Shown here in pieces: positions 1 to 9,500 of a stretch of DNA of 64,000 nt. Origin of the DNA: Syntrophales bacterium (GTDB lineage: Bacteria; Desulfobacterota; Syntrophia; Syntrophales; UBA2210); the NCBI GenBank assembly GCA_023230565.1, contig JALNXD010000005.1, forward strand, positions 51,387-115,386, written 5' to 3'. The notes under the pieces are model-generated. The model did no database searches. It saw only the letters and a list, made by a program, of their open reading frames with translations, and had not been told where the DNA came from. Numbering within the stretch: position 1 is the first letter of the stretch; each line of letters opens with the position of its first letter. Made by a program: the position numbers and the translations under genes.

Positions 1-2082
1 GCCGTTCTGGATGGGTGCAGTTTCCAGGCCGGGTACGACGACAGTCATGTCGATAACATTAGCGGAGAGTGCGGTTTTCTAAGAGGAGACCTCTTTTTCC
101 GAAATCTTACAGGTATTGCAGGCAATTCAAAAATAGAATCTGTCGACCTTGTGTTCCATGATATTACAGACAGAAAACTTGCGCTTTCCGTAGCTGTTGA
201 TCTGAACATGAAAATTGCCGACTTCTGTACAGCCTGGAAGGCTGTCATGGTCACACCGGAGTTGCATGGAATACTCGCTCCTGTTTCAAACATCAAAGCA
301 GGAGAGATAGAGGGTGTTGTCGATATCTATTCAGATAGCTCGGTCCCGGAGCCGGTCAGAATAAAAGGAAGAGCGGGCATTTCAGAGGGTTCCTTTTGCT
401 GGTCGGGGCGTGAAATAAAAAAATTGTACGCTGCAGCGCAAAAAGCAAATTTTAAGGATCCATTGAAAGTTGATGCAAGGGGCTTTTTAGACGGATATCA
501 GGTGAATGAACTGAAATTGACAATTCCGAAGCTTCTGCAGAATAATGCCTATCAATACGATATGACTGCAATATTCCCCTGGACGGAAAATATGCCCTTC
601 GGCCTTGGGGAACATGCCGAAGTCAAGGTTATCGGAAGAGGTGATGGCCCCAGAACCGAAGGGGATATAAGAATTAAGGCGGATCATGTGCGGGCAGGTG
701 CGATGAGGTTCAGTCCGGTGAGAGACAATGTCAAAGGATCCGGTGAACTTGCAGCGGTGCTTTGGCCGGAATTGCACATTGCAATCCGCAATTTTTCGAT
801 ACATTCAATTTCCGAAAAAATAGGCGTGGATGCTGTATTCACGGAAAAAAAGGGAGAATGCGAAATAAAGGGAACACTGGATCTGTCGAAGCTGGGGATA
901 CAAGGCTCTGATTACCGGCTCGCAGGCGGATTAGTTGATATAGGCGTTCAGATGGAATGGGAAAGGAAGATAAATATCGCCGGTAATATCAATTGCCGTA
1001 ATGCCTGTATTGCATACAACGGGGAACAGGTAACGCTCAATGGTCCTTTGACGGTGAAAGACACAGTCCTTTCGTCCCGGGATTTCGAAATCAAACATAA
1101 AAACATGTCTGCGCGCCTGTCCGGTGAGCTGCTGTGTGAAGGTCCTCTCCTGTTTAAGGGAGAAGCAGATCTTGAAGGTGTAGATGTGAAGAAAGACAGT
1201 GGTGGCAGAGATTTGGTATTTCCTGCGGGCTTGAGTGCAGATTGTGCGGTTAATTTTAAAAACGCCCTAATTTATGGTGTCACCATCGAAAACGCTCATG
1301 CACAGCTTAATGCTGATTGTGCAGGAATCCGCCTGTCAGGCATTCGTGCCGACCTTGAATCCGGTTTAATTGAAGGTTCGATAAATATTTACAATACAGG
1401 GAAACCAGATATTAATCTCGCAATTCACCTATGTGATGTTGAAATTGATAAATGTATACCTGCTTGTCACTCAACGTCCGGTAAAATAGATGGCGTGGCT
1501 TCTCTGGATGGCCGCATATGGGGCAATACAGATTCATTGAATGGTGAATTATCATTTACGGCACGGGAAGGCCATATCAAGAAATATTCACTTCTTTCAA
1601 AGATATTTGCGGTTCTCAATCCTTACAAAATATTCAAGAGCGGAGAACTCGATCTTACCGGCAGCGGTTTCTCCTATAACAAGATTTCGTCTACATTCAA
1701 AATCAGGGAGGGCGTTGTTCATTTCGATGATTTTTTCTTTGACAGTGATTCTCTTCAAGCTTCATCAGCAGGACATTATGTAATCACAGATAGATCAATC
1801 GATGCTGCTGTGATAGTGGAGCCTCTCGAAAGTGTGGATAAGCTTTTGGGGCTTATTCCTTTGGTTGGGTGGATTTTGACAGGCGAAAAAAATCGATTCA
1901 TTGTTGTTGCTCTTACTGTCAAGGGTAATATAGAAAATCCTTCTGTTGATTTTGCTCCAGTCGATACTTTATCTGAACCGGTAACGGGAATACTTCTGAG
2001 AGTATTAAAACTGCCGCTGGATATAATAAAAAATTTCAAAAATATGATTCCTTCACTATCCGATAAAATTGCAGATAATTAA
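1..2082 (+). CDS. AsmA/YhdP-like envelope protein, 5' end outside window
   Basis: The frame is open from base 1 to the stop at 2082 (693 residues), so the gene begins upstream of the window; the GTG at 151 is internal, not the start. The protein is built of long runs of alternating polar and hydrophobic beta-strand sequence. It ends in a block typical of AsmA-like proteins, with short phrases such as GELDLTGSG, a DDFFFDSDSL-like stretch and a closing NPSVDFAP. AsmA/TamB/YhdP proteins are anchored in the inner membrane and span the periplasm as beta-groove bridges linked to lipid or outer-membrane homeostasis. The N-terminal anchor is not visible here. Subfamily and substrate cannot be decided from this fragment. 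Confidence 0.6.
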   Translation, partial: AVLDGCSFQAGYDDSHVDNISGECGFLRGDLFFRNLTGIAGNSKIESVDLVFHDITDRKLALSVAVDLNMKIADFCTAWKAVMVTPELHGILAPVSNIKAGEIEGVVDIYSDSSVPEPVRIKGRAGISEGSFCWSGREIKKLYAAAQKANFKDPLKVDARGFLDGYQVNELKLTIPKLLQNNAYQYDMTAIFPWTENMPFGLGEHAEVKVIGRGDGPRTEGDIRIKADHVRAGAMRFSPVRDNVKGSGELAAVLWPELHIAIRNFSIHSISEKIGVDAVFTEKKGECEIKGTLDLSKLGIQGSDYRLAGGLVDIGVQMEWERKINIAGNINCRNACIAYNGEQVTLNGPLTVKDTVLSSRDFEIKHKNMSARLSGELLCEGPLLFKGEADLEGVDVKKDSGGRDLVFPAGLSADCAVNFKNALIYGVTIENAHAQLNADCAGIRLSGIRADLESGLIEGSINIYNTGKPDINLAIHLCDVEIDKCIPACHSTSGKIDGVASLDGRIWGNTDSLNGELSFTAREGHIKKYSLLSKIFAVLNPYKIFKSGELDLTGSGFSYNKISSTFKIREGVVHFDDFFFDSDSLQASSAGHYVITDRSIDAAVIVEPLESVDKLLGLIPLVGWILTGEKNRFIVVALTVKGNIENPSVDFAPVDTLSEPVTGILLRVLKLPLDIIKNFKNMIPSLSDKIADN

Positions 2083-2206
2083 CAGTTTATCAAAAAGATG
2101 AATTAAAAGCCCTTATAGTGAGGAACCAATTGTCTTGACTTCATTAATAGTTGCAGGTATGATTCCGCACTTCAATTTCACCTGAAGCAAGAAGAGAATA
2201 GTATTT

Positions 2207-3661
2207 ATGCCTCGAGAAAAAATTAAAAAAGTGCTGGTAGCGAATAGGGGAGAAATAGCGCTCCGTGTTATTAGAACAGTGAAGGAGCTTGGGCTTGAAG
2301 CGGTTGCGGTCTATGAGAAACCGGATCGGGAATCGCTTTTTATCAGATTTGCGGATGAAGCGATTCTGATCGGCGACGGGCCGAGAAAAGACTATCTCGA
2401 TATAGACCGGATTATCTGGGCGGCACGGGTAAGCGGCGCCGGAGCAATTCATCCCGGTTACGGTTTTCTCGCTGAAAACGCCGATTTTTCAGAAGCATGC
2501 GAGAAGGCGGGCATCATCTTTATCGGTCCCCCCCCGGAGGTCATACGAAATCTGGGTGATAAAGTAGTAGCTCGGAAAATAATGGAAAAAGCCGGGCTCC
2601 CGTTTATTCCGGGTACGGGAGATCTTGCAGGCGGAAATGAAGGTATTTCGGAAGCGCTCGCTTTTGGGGAAAAATATGGGTATCCGTTAATGTTAAAAGC
2701 ATCTGCAGGAGGCGGCGGAAGAGGGATACGAAAGGTTGAAAATAAAAATCAATTGATAAATGAACTGCCCTATGCCCGTAATGAAGCCTTATCCGCTTTT
2801 AATGACGGCAGAATTTATGCGGAAAAATGCATCATTGCGCCGCGCCACGTAGAAGTGCAGATTCTGGCCGATCAACATGGCAATGTTTCTCATCTGGGTA
2901 CTCGCGACTGTTCAATACAGAGGAGGCATCAGAAGCTCCTGGAAATTGCGCCTGCCGATTTACCTCAGGATGTACTGGAATCCATGTGCAGCGCAGCTGT
3001 AAAGGCAGCCAGGCAATCAGGGTATGTCAATGCAGGAACTGTTGAATTTCTCGTCGAACCTCACACAAACAATTTCTGGTTTATGGAGATGAATACCAGG
3101 CTTCAGGTCGAACACACAGTGACTGAAGTTCTTACCGGAATAGATATAGTTCGGGAACAGATCGAAATTGCAGCTGGAGGGAATCTTGATATTTCCAGCG
3201 TACGCTTTCACCTGCTGGGCAAGGCGATTCAGGTCAGGATAAACGCGGAAAATCCGAAAAGCAACTTTATGCCGGAGGGCGGGAAACTTGTTGAAGTATA
3301 CCAATCTCCCGGGGGTCCCGGGATCAGACTTGATGGAATCGTCTATCAGGGATACAGGGTCCCTACGGAGTACGATTCGCTTTTGGTCAAGATGACGGTA
3401 AGAGGTTATAATTGGGAGCAAACTGTTCAGCGCCTGAAAAGAGCGCTTAAGGATTTTCTTATAGTCGGGCCGCAAACGACAATCCCTTTCTATCTCGCGA
3501 TTTGCGATGAACCTGATTTTAAAAAGGGGCTGTTCGATACATCATATATCGAAACGCATCAGCAGATATTCCAGTATCCCGAATCAGCGAGGGAAGTGGC
3601 GAAACTGGCAAAACTAATAGCAGAGATTCACGCAAAAAAAATAAACCCCTATGCATATTGA
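2207..3661 (+). CDS. Biotin carboxylase subunit (AccC/PycA-like)
   Basis: A 484-residue biotin carboxylase of normal subunit length. It uses ATP and bicarbonate to carboxylate a biotin carrier. Visible signatures are the N-terminal VANRGEIALR, the IHPGYGFLAEN loop (81-91), the ATP-grasp glycine loop ASAGGGGRGI (about 165-174) and EMNTRLQVEH (294-303), which carries the catalytic arginine. It is followed 38 bases later by a carboxyltransferase gene that carries the biotin domain. The pair is therefore more likely a two-subunit pyruvate-carboxylase-type enzyme than the acetyl-CoA carboxylase complex, since no accA, accB or accD genes are near. The start ATG has only a modest purine-rich ribosome site. 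Confidence 0.88.
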   Translation: MPREKIKKVLVANRGEIALRVIRTVKELGLEAVAVYEKPDRESLFIRFADEAILIGDGPRKDYLDIDRIIWAARVSGAGAIHPGYGFLAENADFSEACEKAGIIFIGPPPEVIRNLGDKVVARKIMEKAGLPFIPGTGDLAGGNEGISEALAFGEKYGYPLMLKASAGGGGRGIRKVENKNQLINELPYARNEALSAFNDGRIYAEKCIIAPRHVEVQILADQHGNVSHLGTRDCSIQRRHQKLLEIAPADLPQDVLESMCSAAVKAARQSGYVNAGTVEFLVEPHTNNFWFMEMNTRLQVEHTVTEVLTGIDIVREQIEIAAGGNLDISSVRFHLLGKAIQVRINAENPKSNFMPEGGKLVEVYQSPGGPGIRLDGIVYQGYRVPTEYDSLLVKMTVRGYNWEQTVQRLKRALKDFLIVGPQTTIPFYLAICDEPDFKKGLFDTSYIETHQQIFQYPESAREVAKLAKLIAEIHAKKINPYAY

Positions 3662-3699
3662 TTGGCACTATAGAAATTTAGGATGAAAGATCGATCACA

Positions 3700-5643
3700 A
3701 TGGAGCAAAGTCAGCCTTTTGAAAGAATAACTCCTCTTGAATTGAAAGAACGGGGAGTGTCGGCCGTTCTTGAAAGAGTAAGGGGGGCGAATGGATATTT
3801 CGTTACAAATACGGAACGCGACCTTTCGCAATCGGACTACAAGAATAGAATTATGCCGCATACGCAGATTCTTGTTTCAAAAGAGCGAAATGCAGCCGGA
3901 TATTTTTCTCTTGAAATTACGGGAGGGGCTTCCGTTCATGTTGATATGCTGCGCAAGCAAATAAATCCGCTCGAAAAGCTCGATATTCTGAGTCATTATA
4001 TGCCTGACACAATGTTTCAGACTTTGTGCAGAGGAGTTAATCTTTTTGGCTACAGACCATATCCGGAAAATGTCATCAGACTTACAGTTAGAAGTTTTGC
4101 ACGTTATGTTCATGTGTGGCGGGTTTTCGACTTTCTGAATTATATCCCGAACATGATTTCGGTGTTCGAAGAAGTGAAAGCAGCCGGAGCGATTTTGGAA
4201 CCGTCAATATGTTTTTCGACTGGTCCGGAGCATACGAATGAATTTTATGTTCATAAAGTAAGAGAAATTCTTGAGGTTACGGGACCTGACATAATTTTAT
4301 GCATAAAAAACCATGGTGGGCTCGGCACTTCACAACGGATAGGTGATTTAGTGAAAGCAATTGCTGATGCCTATCCTGATCTGATCATCCATTATCACGG
4401 CCATAATACAGACGGCGACGATATCGGGAGAATTGTGGCGGCAGTGAGAAACGGCGCCAAAATAGTAGATGCAGGTGATCATGCCTTTACTGGATTTTAT
4501 GGCCCTCCGCCCATTCTGACTGTCATTGATACATTGCAGGAATATGGATGTCGAGCGGTCGGTCTGGACAGGGATAAAGTAGTCGAAACTTCAAATGTGC
4601 TAAGGCCTGAACGGGAGTATTACAAAGACTTCGAATCTCAGTTTTTCGGATTCGATCCGACTGTTCAGATTCATAAGCTGCCGGGAGGCGCCACGGGTTC
4701 AAGCTTTGAGCAGGCCGTCAAAGGTGATTTTTTAAACAGGATGCCGGAAATACTGCAACATGAACTTCCGCGGGTTCAGAAGGAATTGGGAAACTGGTGG
4801 AGTGTCACTCCGGGGTCGCAGATACTCTGGACGACGGCCATCAGTAATGTTCTCGAAAAGAAAAGATATAAGAAAGCGAATGATGATTTAAAAAATCTTA
4901 TGCTTGGACGCTATGGCGAGCTGCCTTTTTATTGGCCTTCAGATGAGATATACGAGGCGGTCTTCGGACCGGATTGGAAAAAAATAGTTGAAAATGAAAA
5001 GGGTTATCAGAAGATTGATGATATCGATATAGATATAGAGCGGCGGGTTTTGGAACACAGGCTTGGGAGGCCTGCTTCCGATGATGAACTGGTGCTTTAT
5101 TTGCAGCACCCGAATGATGCCGTCTCATTTTTCAAGTTTGAAGAAAATTTTGGAAAAACGTGGGTGCTGCCGCCGCGGATATGGTTTAAAAAAGGCGGCT
5201 TCAATCTTGGAGAGAAATTTGATTTTGTAGACGCCTATGGAAAAAGCCACATTATCGAAATCGGACCGCAGAGAAAAACAAAACAGGGGGATGCAGTAAC
5301 ATATCTTGTGATAGATCACCACCCCGAACCGATTCTCACGGAGCTGGATCCCGAGGCAGGCAGAGCGCAGCGACGCCTTACCTTGACAGCCAAAGAGATC
5401 GAAGAACTCGCCCAGTCAGGTGATATACGGTCGCCGCTTAAAGGAGTAGTTAACGAGATCCCCGTTTCCGAAGGGGATGAAGTAACGGCAGGGCAGATAT
5501 TGATTGTTCTCGAGGCGATGAAGATGCTCAACAATCTTGTTTCTGAAGTAAGCGGAAAAGTAACAGAGGTCCTCGTTTCGCCGGGAGACGAAGTCGAAGT
5601 TGGTGACCCGCTTATTGCAGTGGAAAAGGGGAAAGATAAATAA
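3700..5643 (+). CDS. Biotin-dependent carboxyltransferase, PycB/OadA-like, with biotin domain
   Basis: A 647-residue protein with an HMGL-type TIM-barrel carboxyltransferase domain (about 30-330), a PYC/OADA C-terminal domain and a biotinyl domain with EAMKM, the target lysine being about residue 608. Against pyruvate carboxylase the core residues can be placed by eye: R40-D41 and Q44 (family RDxxQ, with the metal Asp), R111 (CRGVN), K203 (CIK, the carboxylated lysine) and H233/H235 with T237 (HGHNT). The surrounding sequence departs from the usual DTTFRDAHQS, IKDMAGL and HTHDTSG. With the upstream biotin carboxylase it should carboxylate pyruvate or a similar 2-oxoacid. Decarboxylation of oxaloacetate is less likely, since no membrane OadB or OadG gene is seen. 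The divergent motifs leave the substrate open. Confidence 0.8.
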   Translation: MEQSQPFERITPLELKERGVSAVLERVRGANGYFVTNTERDLSQSDYKNRIMPHTQILVSKERNAAGYFSLEITGGASVHVDMLRKQINPLEKLDILSHYMPDTMFQTLCRGVNLFGYRPYPENVIRLTVRSFARYVHVWRVFDFLNYIPNMISVFEEVKAAGAILEPSICFSTGPEHTNEFYVHKVREILEVTGPDIILCIKNHGGLGTSQRIGDLVKAIADAYPDLIIHYHGHNTDGDDIGRIVAAVRNGAKIVDAGDHAFTGFYGPPPILTVIDTLQEYGCRAVGLDRDKVVETSNVLRPEREYYKDFESQFFGFDPTVQIHKLPGGATGSSFEQAVKGDFLNRMPEILQHELPRVQKELGNWWSVTPGSQILWTTAISNVLEKKRYKKANDDLKNLMLGRYGELPFYWPSDEIYEAVFGPDWKKIVENEKGYQKIDDIDIDIERRVLEHRLGRPASDDELVLYLQHPNDAVSFFKFEENFGKTWVLPPRIWFKKGGFNLGEKFDFVDAYGKSHIIEIGPQRKTKQGDAVTYLVIDHHPEPILTELDPEAGRAQRRLTLTAKEIEELAQSGDIRSPLKGVVNEIPVSEGDEVTAGQILIVLEAMKMLNNLVSEVSGKVTEVLVSPGDEVEVGDPLIAVEKGKDK

Positions 5644-5938
5644 ATGCAAAGTTTGCCGGCACAGTTTCGCAAGACGACACATGATCGAAACACAGGTCTG
5701 AGCCTCGCGAATTTCTAATGGACAAGTGACTAAAAAGCATTGTGTCAGCGTTACTTACTCTCACTTATATTGCTTATGTAGTGTCATGGGGAGCGTCCGG
5801 TAAGTTGAGTGTTGCCGGTATAAGGAGCTTTTAAGTGAAAGTCGCGAAAGTTTTCTTGACATTTTAACCGATTCTGATAACGTCTTCACACTTTGCGGAT
5901 GATGATTGCCTGCGAATCATTTGACTGAAGGACTGGAG
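5644..5938. other. Intergenic region before the M23 peptidase
   Basis: A 295-base gap between the carboxyltransferase and the peptidase. I see no open frame worth calling and no clear terminator. It contains the promoter-like sequence at 5856-5883 (listed separately). The usable start of the next gene is ATG 5939, which has AAGGA six bases upstream; an in-frame TTG at 5906 lacks such a site. Confidence 0.5.
5856..5883 (+). promoter_or_regulatory. Possible sigma-70 promoter for the peptidase (and secA)
   Basis: TTGACA at 5856-5861 is a perfect -35 box. A weak -10 candidate, TAACGT, lies 16 bases downstream (5878-5883); GATAAC at 14 bases is an alternative. The position, about 55 bases before ATG 5939, is right for a promoter. 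The weak -10 keeps confidence low. Confidence 0.4.
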
Positions 5939-6847
5939 ATGAAAAAACCCCACTTTACCTTTATCATCATTCCACAGGGAGAAAAAGCTGCTCGTAAATT
6001 TATACTGCCGGCTTACGCAGTGAAACTGCTCTCCCTATTAGTTGTAATCGGATTGGCAACATTTTTCTTTTTATCTCAGGATTTCATAAAGCACCGAAAA
6101 ACCCGTGACAAACTTTCCAAGCTTGCATTCGTAAACAATTTACAGAAAAGACACATCGATCTTTTGGCCGGGAAGGTAGAGACGGTCGAAAGAAAAATGA
6201 TCGAGTTGAATAACTTTGACAGAAAAATACGAATTATGGCAAACTTGGAAAATTGTGAAAAAAATGATAATTTGGTAGGAATTGGCGGATCAATTCCCGA
6301 TGAATCAAAAACGAAAAGCAGGCTTTCTGAAATGGAGCAGGCCCTGATAAATGAGATACACAAAAATGTAGATCAACTGCTGGATGAGGCGTCAAGGCAG
6401 GAAGAAAGTTTCCAGGAACTGCTGCAATATTTGGAAAACCAGAAATCTATCCTTGCATCGACGCCATCCATTTGGCCTGCTATAGGGTGGGTAACATCGG
6501 AGTTCGGGTATAGAGTGTCACCCTTCACAGAAAAGAGGGAATTTCACAAAGGGATTGACATCGCAACAAAGTTGGGCAAGGAAGTGGTTGCACCGGCTGA
6601 TGGAGTAATTGCAAAAGTATCAGTTAAGGACAGAAATTTAGGAAATGTAATCTGGATTGAACATACAAAGGAATTATCGACCTGTTACGCTCACCTGCTG
6701 AAACCTTCGGTCAAAAAAGGCCAACAGGTAAAACGCGGCGATGTCATAGGGTATGTGGGAAATTCGGGACGGAGCACGGGTCCTCATCTCCACTATTCGG
6801 TAATGGAAAACGGAGTATACGTGAATCCTCGCCGCTATCTCTTTTAG
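5939..6847 (+). CDS. Membrane-anchored M23 metallopeptidase (murein endopeptidase or LytM-type regulator)
   Basis: 302 residues starting at ATG 5939, chosen over TTG 5906 because AAGGA precedes it. A positively charged N-terminus is followed by one membrane segment (about 27-47, LLSLLVVIGLATFFF), then a helical coiled-coil region to about 180. The C-terminal third is an M23 (LytM) domain with all metal and catalytic histidines visible: HKGID, a YAHL motif and GPHLHYSV. Such proteins cleave peptidoglycan cross-links, or activate amidases when degenerate; here the site looks intact, so hydrolysis is the better guess. It acts in the periplasm from an inner-membrane anchor. A terminator follows directly, so it seems transcribed apart from secA. 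Confidence 0.85.
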   Translation: MKKPHFTFIIIPQGEKAARKFILPAYAVKLLSLLVVIGLATFFFLSQDFIKHRKTRDKLSKLAFVNNLQKRHIDLLAGKVETVERKMIELNNFDRKIRIMANLENCEKNDNLVGIGGSIPDESKTKSRLSEMEQALINEIHKNVDQLLDEASRQEESFQELLQYLENQKSILASTPSIWPAIGWVTSEFGYRVSPFTEKREFHKGIDIATKLGKEVVAPADGVIAKVSVKDRNLGNVIWIEHTKELSTCYAHLLKPSVKKGQQVKRGDVIGYVGNSGRSTGPHLHYSVMENGVYVNPRRYLF

Positions 6848-6891
6848 CCCTTGCACCAATTCAGCCGCAGCAATGATATCAGACACTTCAT

Positions 6892-6918
6892 CCCGGTAAT
6901 ATATTGCCGGGCTTTTTT
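6892..6918 (+). terminator. Rho-independent terminator between peptidase and secA
   Basis: CCCGGTAAT (6892-6900) pairs with ATTGCCGGG (6903-6911) across a two-base loop, with one wobble pair, and is followed by six Ts (6913-6918). The T run ends 11 bases before the secA ATG, so secA must be expressed by read-through or from an unrecognised promoter. Confidence 0.7.
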
Positions 6919-6929
6919 ATGAGGGAACT

Positions 6930-9452
6930 ATGCTGAATTTTATAGTCAAAAAAATAATTGGAAGCAAAAATGATCGTGAATTAAAGCGTTTATCTCATAT
7001 AGTCGATGAAATAAATGTTCTTGAGCCATCTATACGAAGCCTGAACGATATGGAATTGCAGGCAAAAACCAATTATTTCAAGGACAAAATCGGCCAGGGT
7101 GCCGAATTAGAGGATATTGTGGCAGAAGCCTTTGCTGTAGTTCGAGAAGCGGCGAATCGGACGGTGGGCATGCGTCCTTTTGACGTGCAGCTTCTCGGGG
7201 GGCTTGTTCTTCATGAAGGTAAAATTGCAGAGATGAAAACAGGTGAAGGAAAGACTTTGGCAGCCACATTACCTATTTATGTCAATGCACTTTCAGGTAA
7301 GGGAGTCCATGTAGTGACCGTAAATGACTATTTGGCAAAACGGGATGCGGAATGGATGGGTCCTGTATATCGTTATTTGGGATTATCCGTGGGAACCGTT
7401 GTGCATGGACTGAGTGATGATGAACGGAGGGCGGCATACGGGTGCGACATAACTTACGGTACTAATAATGAATTCGGTTTTGACTATTTGCGTGACAACA
7501 TGAAATTCAGGATTGAAGATTATGTGCAGCGGGATTTCAATTACGCAATTGTAGACGAAGTAGACAGTATTCTTGTTGATGAAGCCAGAACACCTCTTAT
7601 TATTTCAGGCCCGTCCGAGGAATCAACGGATAAATATTACAGGATCAATCAGGTGATTCCGCGTCTGAGGAAAGATGAACATTTTTCGATAGATGAAAAA
7701 AGCAGAACCGTTGTCCTGACCGAAGCGGGAGTGGCACGTGTTGAAGAGTTATTGAAAGTTCAAAACCTCTATGAACCTAAAAACATCGAAATTCTTCATC
7801 ATGTGAACCAGGCCTTGAAGGCGCACACTCTTTTTAAACGGGACGTGGATTACCTTGTGAAAGAAGGCCAGGTCATTATTGTGGACGAGTTTACTGGAAG
7901 AGTAATGCCTGGCAGGCGTTACAGCGATGGTCTTCACCAGGCGCTGGAAGCAAAAGAAAAAGTAAAAATTGAGCAGGAAAATCAAACACTGGCATCCGTC
8001 ACTTTTCAGAATTATTTCAGGATGTATGAAAAACTGGCCGGTATGACAGGTACGGCGGATACCGAAGCTGCGGAGTTCCAGAAAATATACAATCTGGAAG
8101 TTATTGTAATTCCGACAAATATGCCCATGATCAGAATCGATTATCCTGATCTTATTTACAAAACACAAAAAGAGAAATTCAATGCAGTGATTGACGAAAT
8201 CAAGGAACTGAATGCTATCAGAAGGCCTGTGCTGGTAGGTACCATATCCATAGAAAAATCGGAACTTTTGAGCAAACAGCTTTCGAAACATGGCATAAAG
8301 CACAATGTGCTGAATGCGAAAAACCATGAGAAAGAAGCAGAAATTATCGCGCAGGCGGGGCAGCCCGGATCGGTTACTATATCCACGAACATGGCTGGCC
8401 GCGGGACGGATATAAAACTTGGAGAAGGAATTGCTGAACTCGGCGGACTGCATATTCTGGGAACAGAACGGCATGAAAGCAGACGTATCGATAATCAGCT
8501 CCGCGGACGATCAGGGCGGCAGGGCGATAAGGGATCATCACGCTTCTACCTTTCGCTGGAGGACGATCTCCTCAGAATATTCGGTGCTGACAGGATTTCG
8601 TCAGTTATGAACAGGATCGGTGTGGAAGAAGGGGAACCGATTGAACATAATCTAATATCACGGGCGATAGAAAATGCCCAAAAAAGAGTTGAAGGACAAA
8701 ATTTCGATATAAGAAAACATCTGCTTGAATATGATGATGTGATGAACAGGCAGAGAGAGGTAATTTACAGGCAGAGAAGAGAAGTTCTTGCAGGAACTGA
8801 CCTGTGGCAGACAGTAAATGACCTTCTGGAAGAAGTCACCGGTACGATTATAGAAGAATACATCGATGAAAGGATGCATCCTGATGAATGGGATCTCAAT
8901 GCCCTGGACGAAATTGTGTTCAAACAGTTTTCACTTAAACTTAATTTTTCGGATCCGGGTCGCGATCCCCTGTCAAAGGAAGAAATCAGGGATAGTATAA
9001 TTGAGGGTGTAAAGGATCTATTTGATAAAAAGGAAAAAGAATTCGGTAAGGATTTGATGGAATACATCGTAAGAGTCATTATGCTTCAATCACTCGATTT
9101 CCATTGGAAAGATCACCTCCTGGCGATGGATCACCTTAAGGAAGGCATCGGGCTCCGCGGTTACGGCCAAAAAGATCCGAAGAGAGAATACCAGAGGGAA
9201 GGGTATGACTTATTTATGGAGATGGTCTATCGCATCAAAGAGGATACGCTTCAGAAACTCTGCCTGGTTCAAATAAGGCGTGATGAAGAAGTGGCAGAAA
9301 TTGAACAGAAGCAAAAACAAAATTATATAATGAGTCGCGGGGAGCAGGAGGCGGCTCCGCAGACGGTGCGCAGAAAAGAAAAAAAAGTGGGACGAAATGA
9401 TCCCTGCCCATGCGGTAGTGGAAAAAAGTACAAACACTGCTGCGGAAGATAA
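6930..9452 (+). CDS. secA: Preprotein translocase ATPase SecA
   Basis: An 840-residue SecA, the ATP-driven motor that pushes unfolded preproteins through SecYEG. Walker A is at MKTGEGKTL (about 102-110), the DEAD-type motif appears as VDEVDSILVDEARTP, and NMAGRGTDIKLGEG and the RGRSGRQGD arginine-finger motif are present. The C-terminus has the zinc-binding tail CPCGSGKKYKHCC, which binds SecB and ribosomes. Length is normal for a compact proteobacterial SecA. The ATG at 6930 is preceded by GAGGG. argJ follows 48 bases downstream on the same strand. Confidence 0.97.
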   Translation: MLNFIVKKIIGSKNDRELKRLSHIVDEINVLEPSIRSLNDMELQAKTNYFKDKIGQGAELEDIVAEAFAVVREAANRTVGMRPFDVQLLGGLVLHEGKIAEMKTGEGKTLAATLPIYVNALSGKGVHVVTVNDYLAKRDAEWMGPVYRYLGLSVGTVVHGLSDDERRAAYGCDITYGTNNEFGFDYLRDNMKFRIEDYVQRDFNYAIVDEVDSILVDEARTPLIISGPSEESTDKYYRINQVIPRLRKDEHFSIDEKSRTVVLTEAGVARVEELLKVQNLYEPKNIEILHHVNQALKAHTLFKRDVDYLVKEGQVIIVDEFTGRVMPGRRYSDGLHQALEAKEKVKIEQENQTLASVTFQNYFRMYEKLAGMTGTADTEAAEFQKIYNLEVIVIPTNMPMIRIDYPDLIYKTQKEKFNAVIDEIKELNAIRRPVLVGTISIEKSELLSKQLSKHGIKHNVLNAKNHEKEAEIIAQAGQPGSVTISTNMAGRGTDIKLGEGIAELGGLHILGTERHESRRIDNQLRGRSGRQGDKGSSRFYLSLEDDLLRIFGADRISSVMNRIGVEEGEPIEHNLISRAIENAQKRVEGQNFDIRKHLLEYDDVMNRQREVIYRQRREVLAGTDLWQTVNDLLEEVTGTIIEEYIDERMHPDEWDLNALDEIVFKQFSLKLNFSDPGRDPLSKEEIRDSIIEGVKDLFDKKEKEFGKDLMEYIVRVIMLQSLDFHWKDHLLAMDHLKEGIGLRGYGQKDPKREYQREGYDLFMEMVYRIKEDTLQKLCLVQIRRDEEVAEIEQKQKQNYIMSRGEQEAAPQTVRRKEKKVGRNDPCPCGSGKKYKHCCGR

Positions 9453-9500
9453 TATGTATAGTGCGAAGGCATTAAAGCATCTTTGTGGAGAGGATAAAGG

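Noticed and set aside
7749..8474. 241-codon frame antisense to secA
   Set aside because: Phe/His/Arg-rich sequence with no domain, wholly inside secA.
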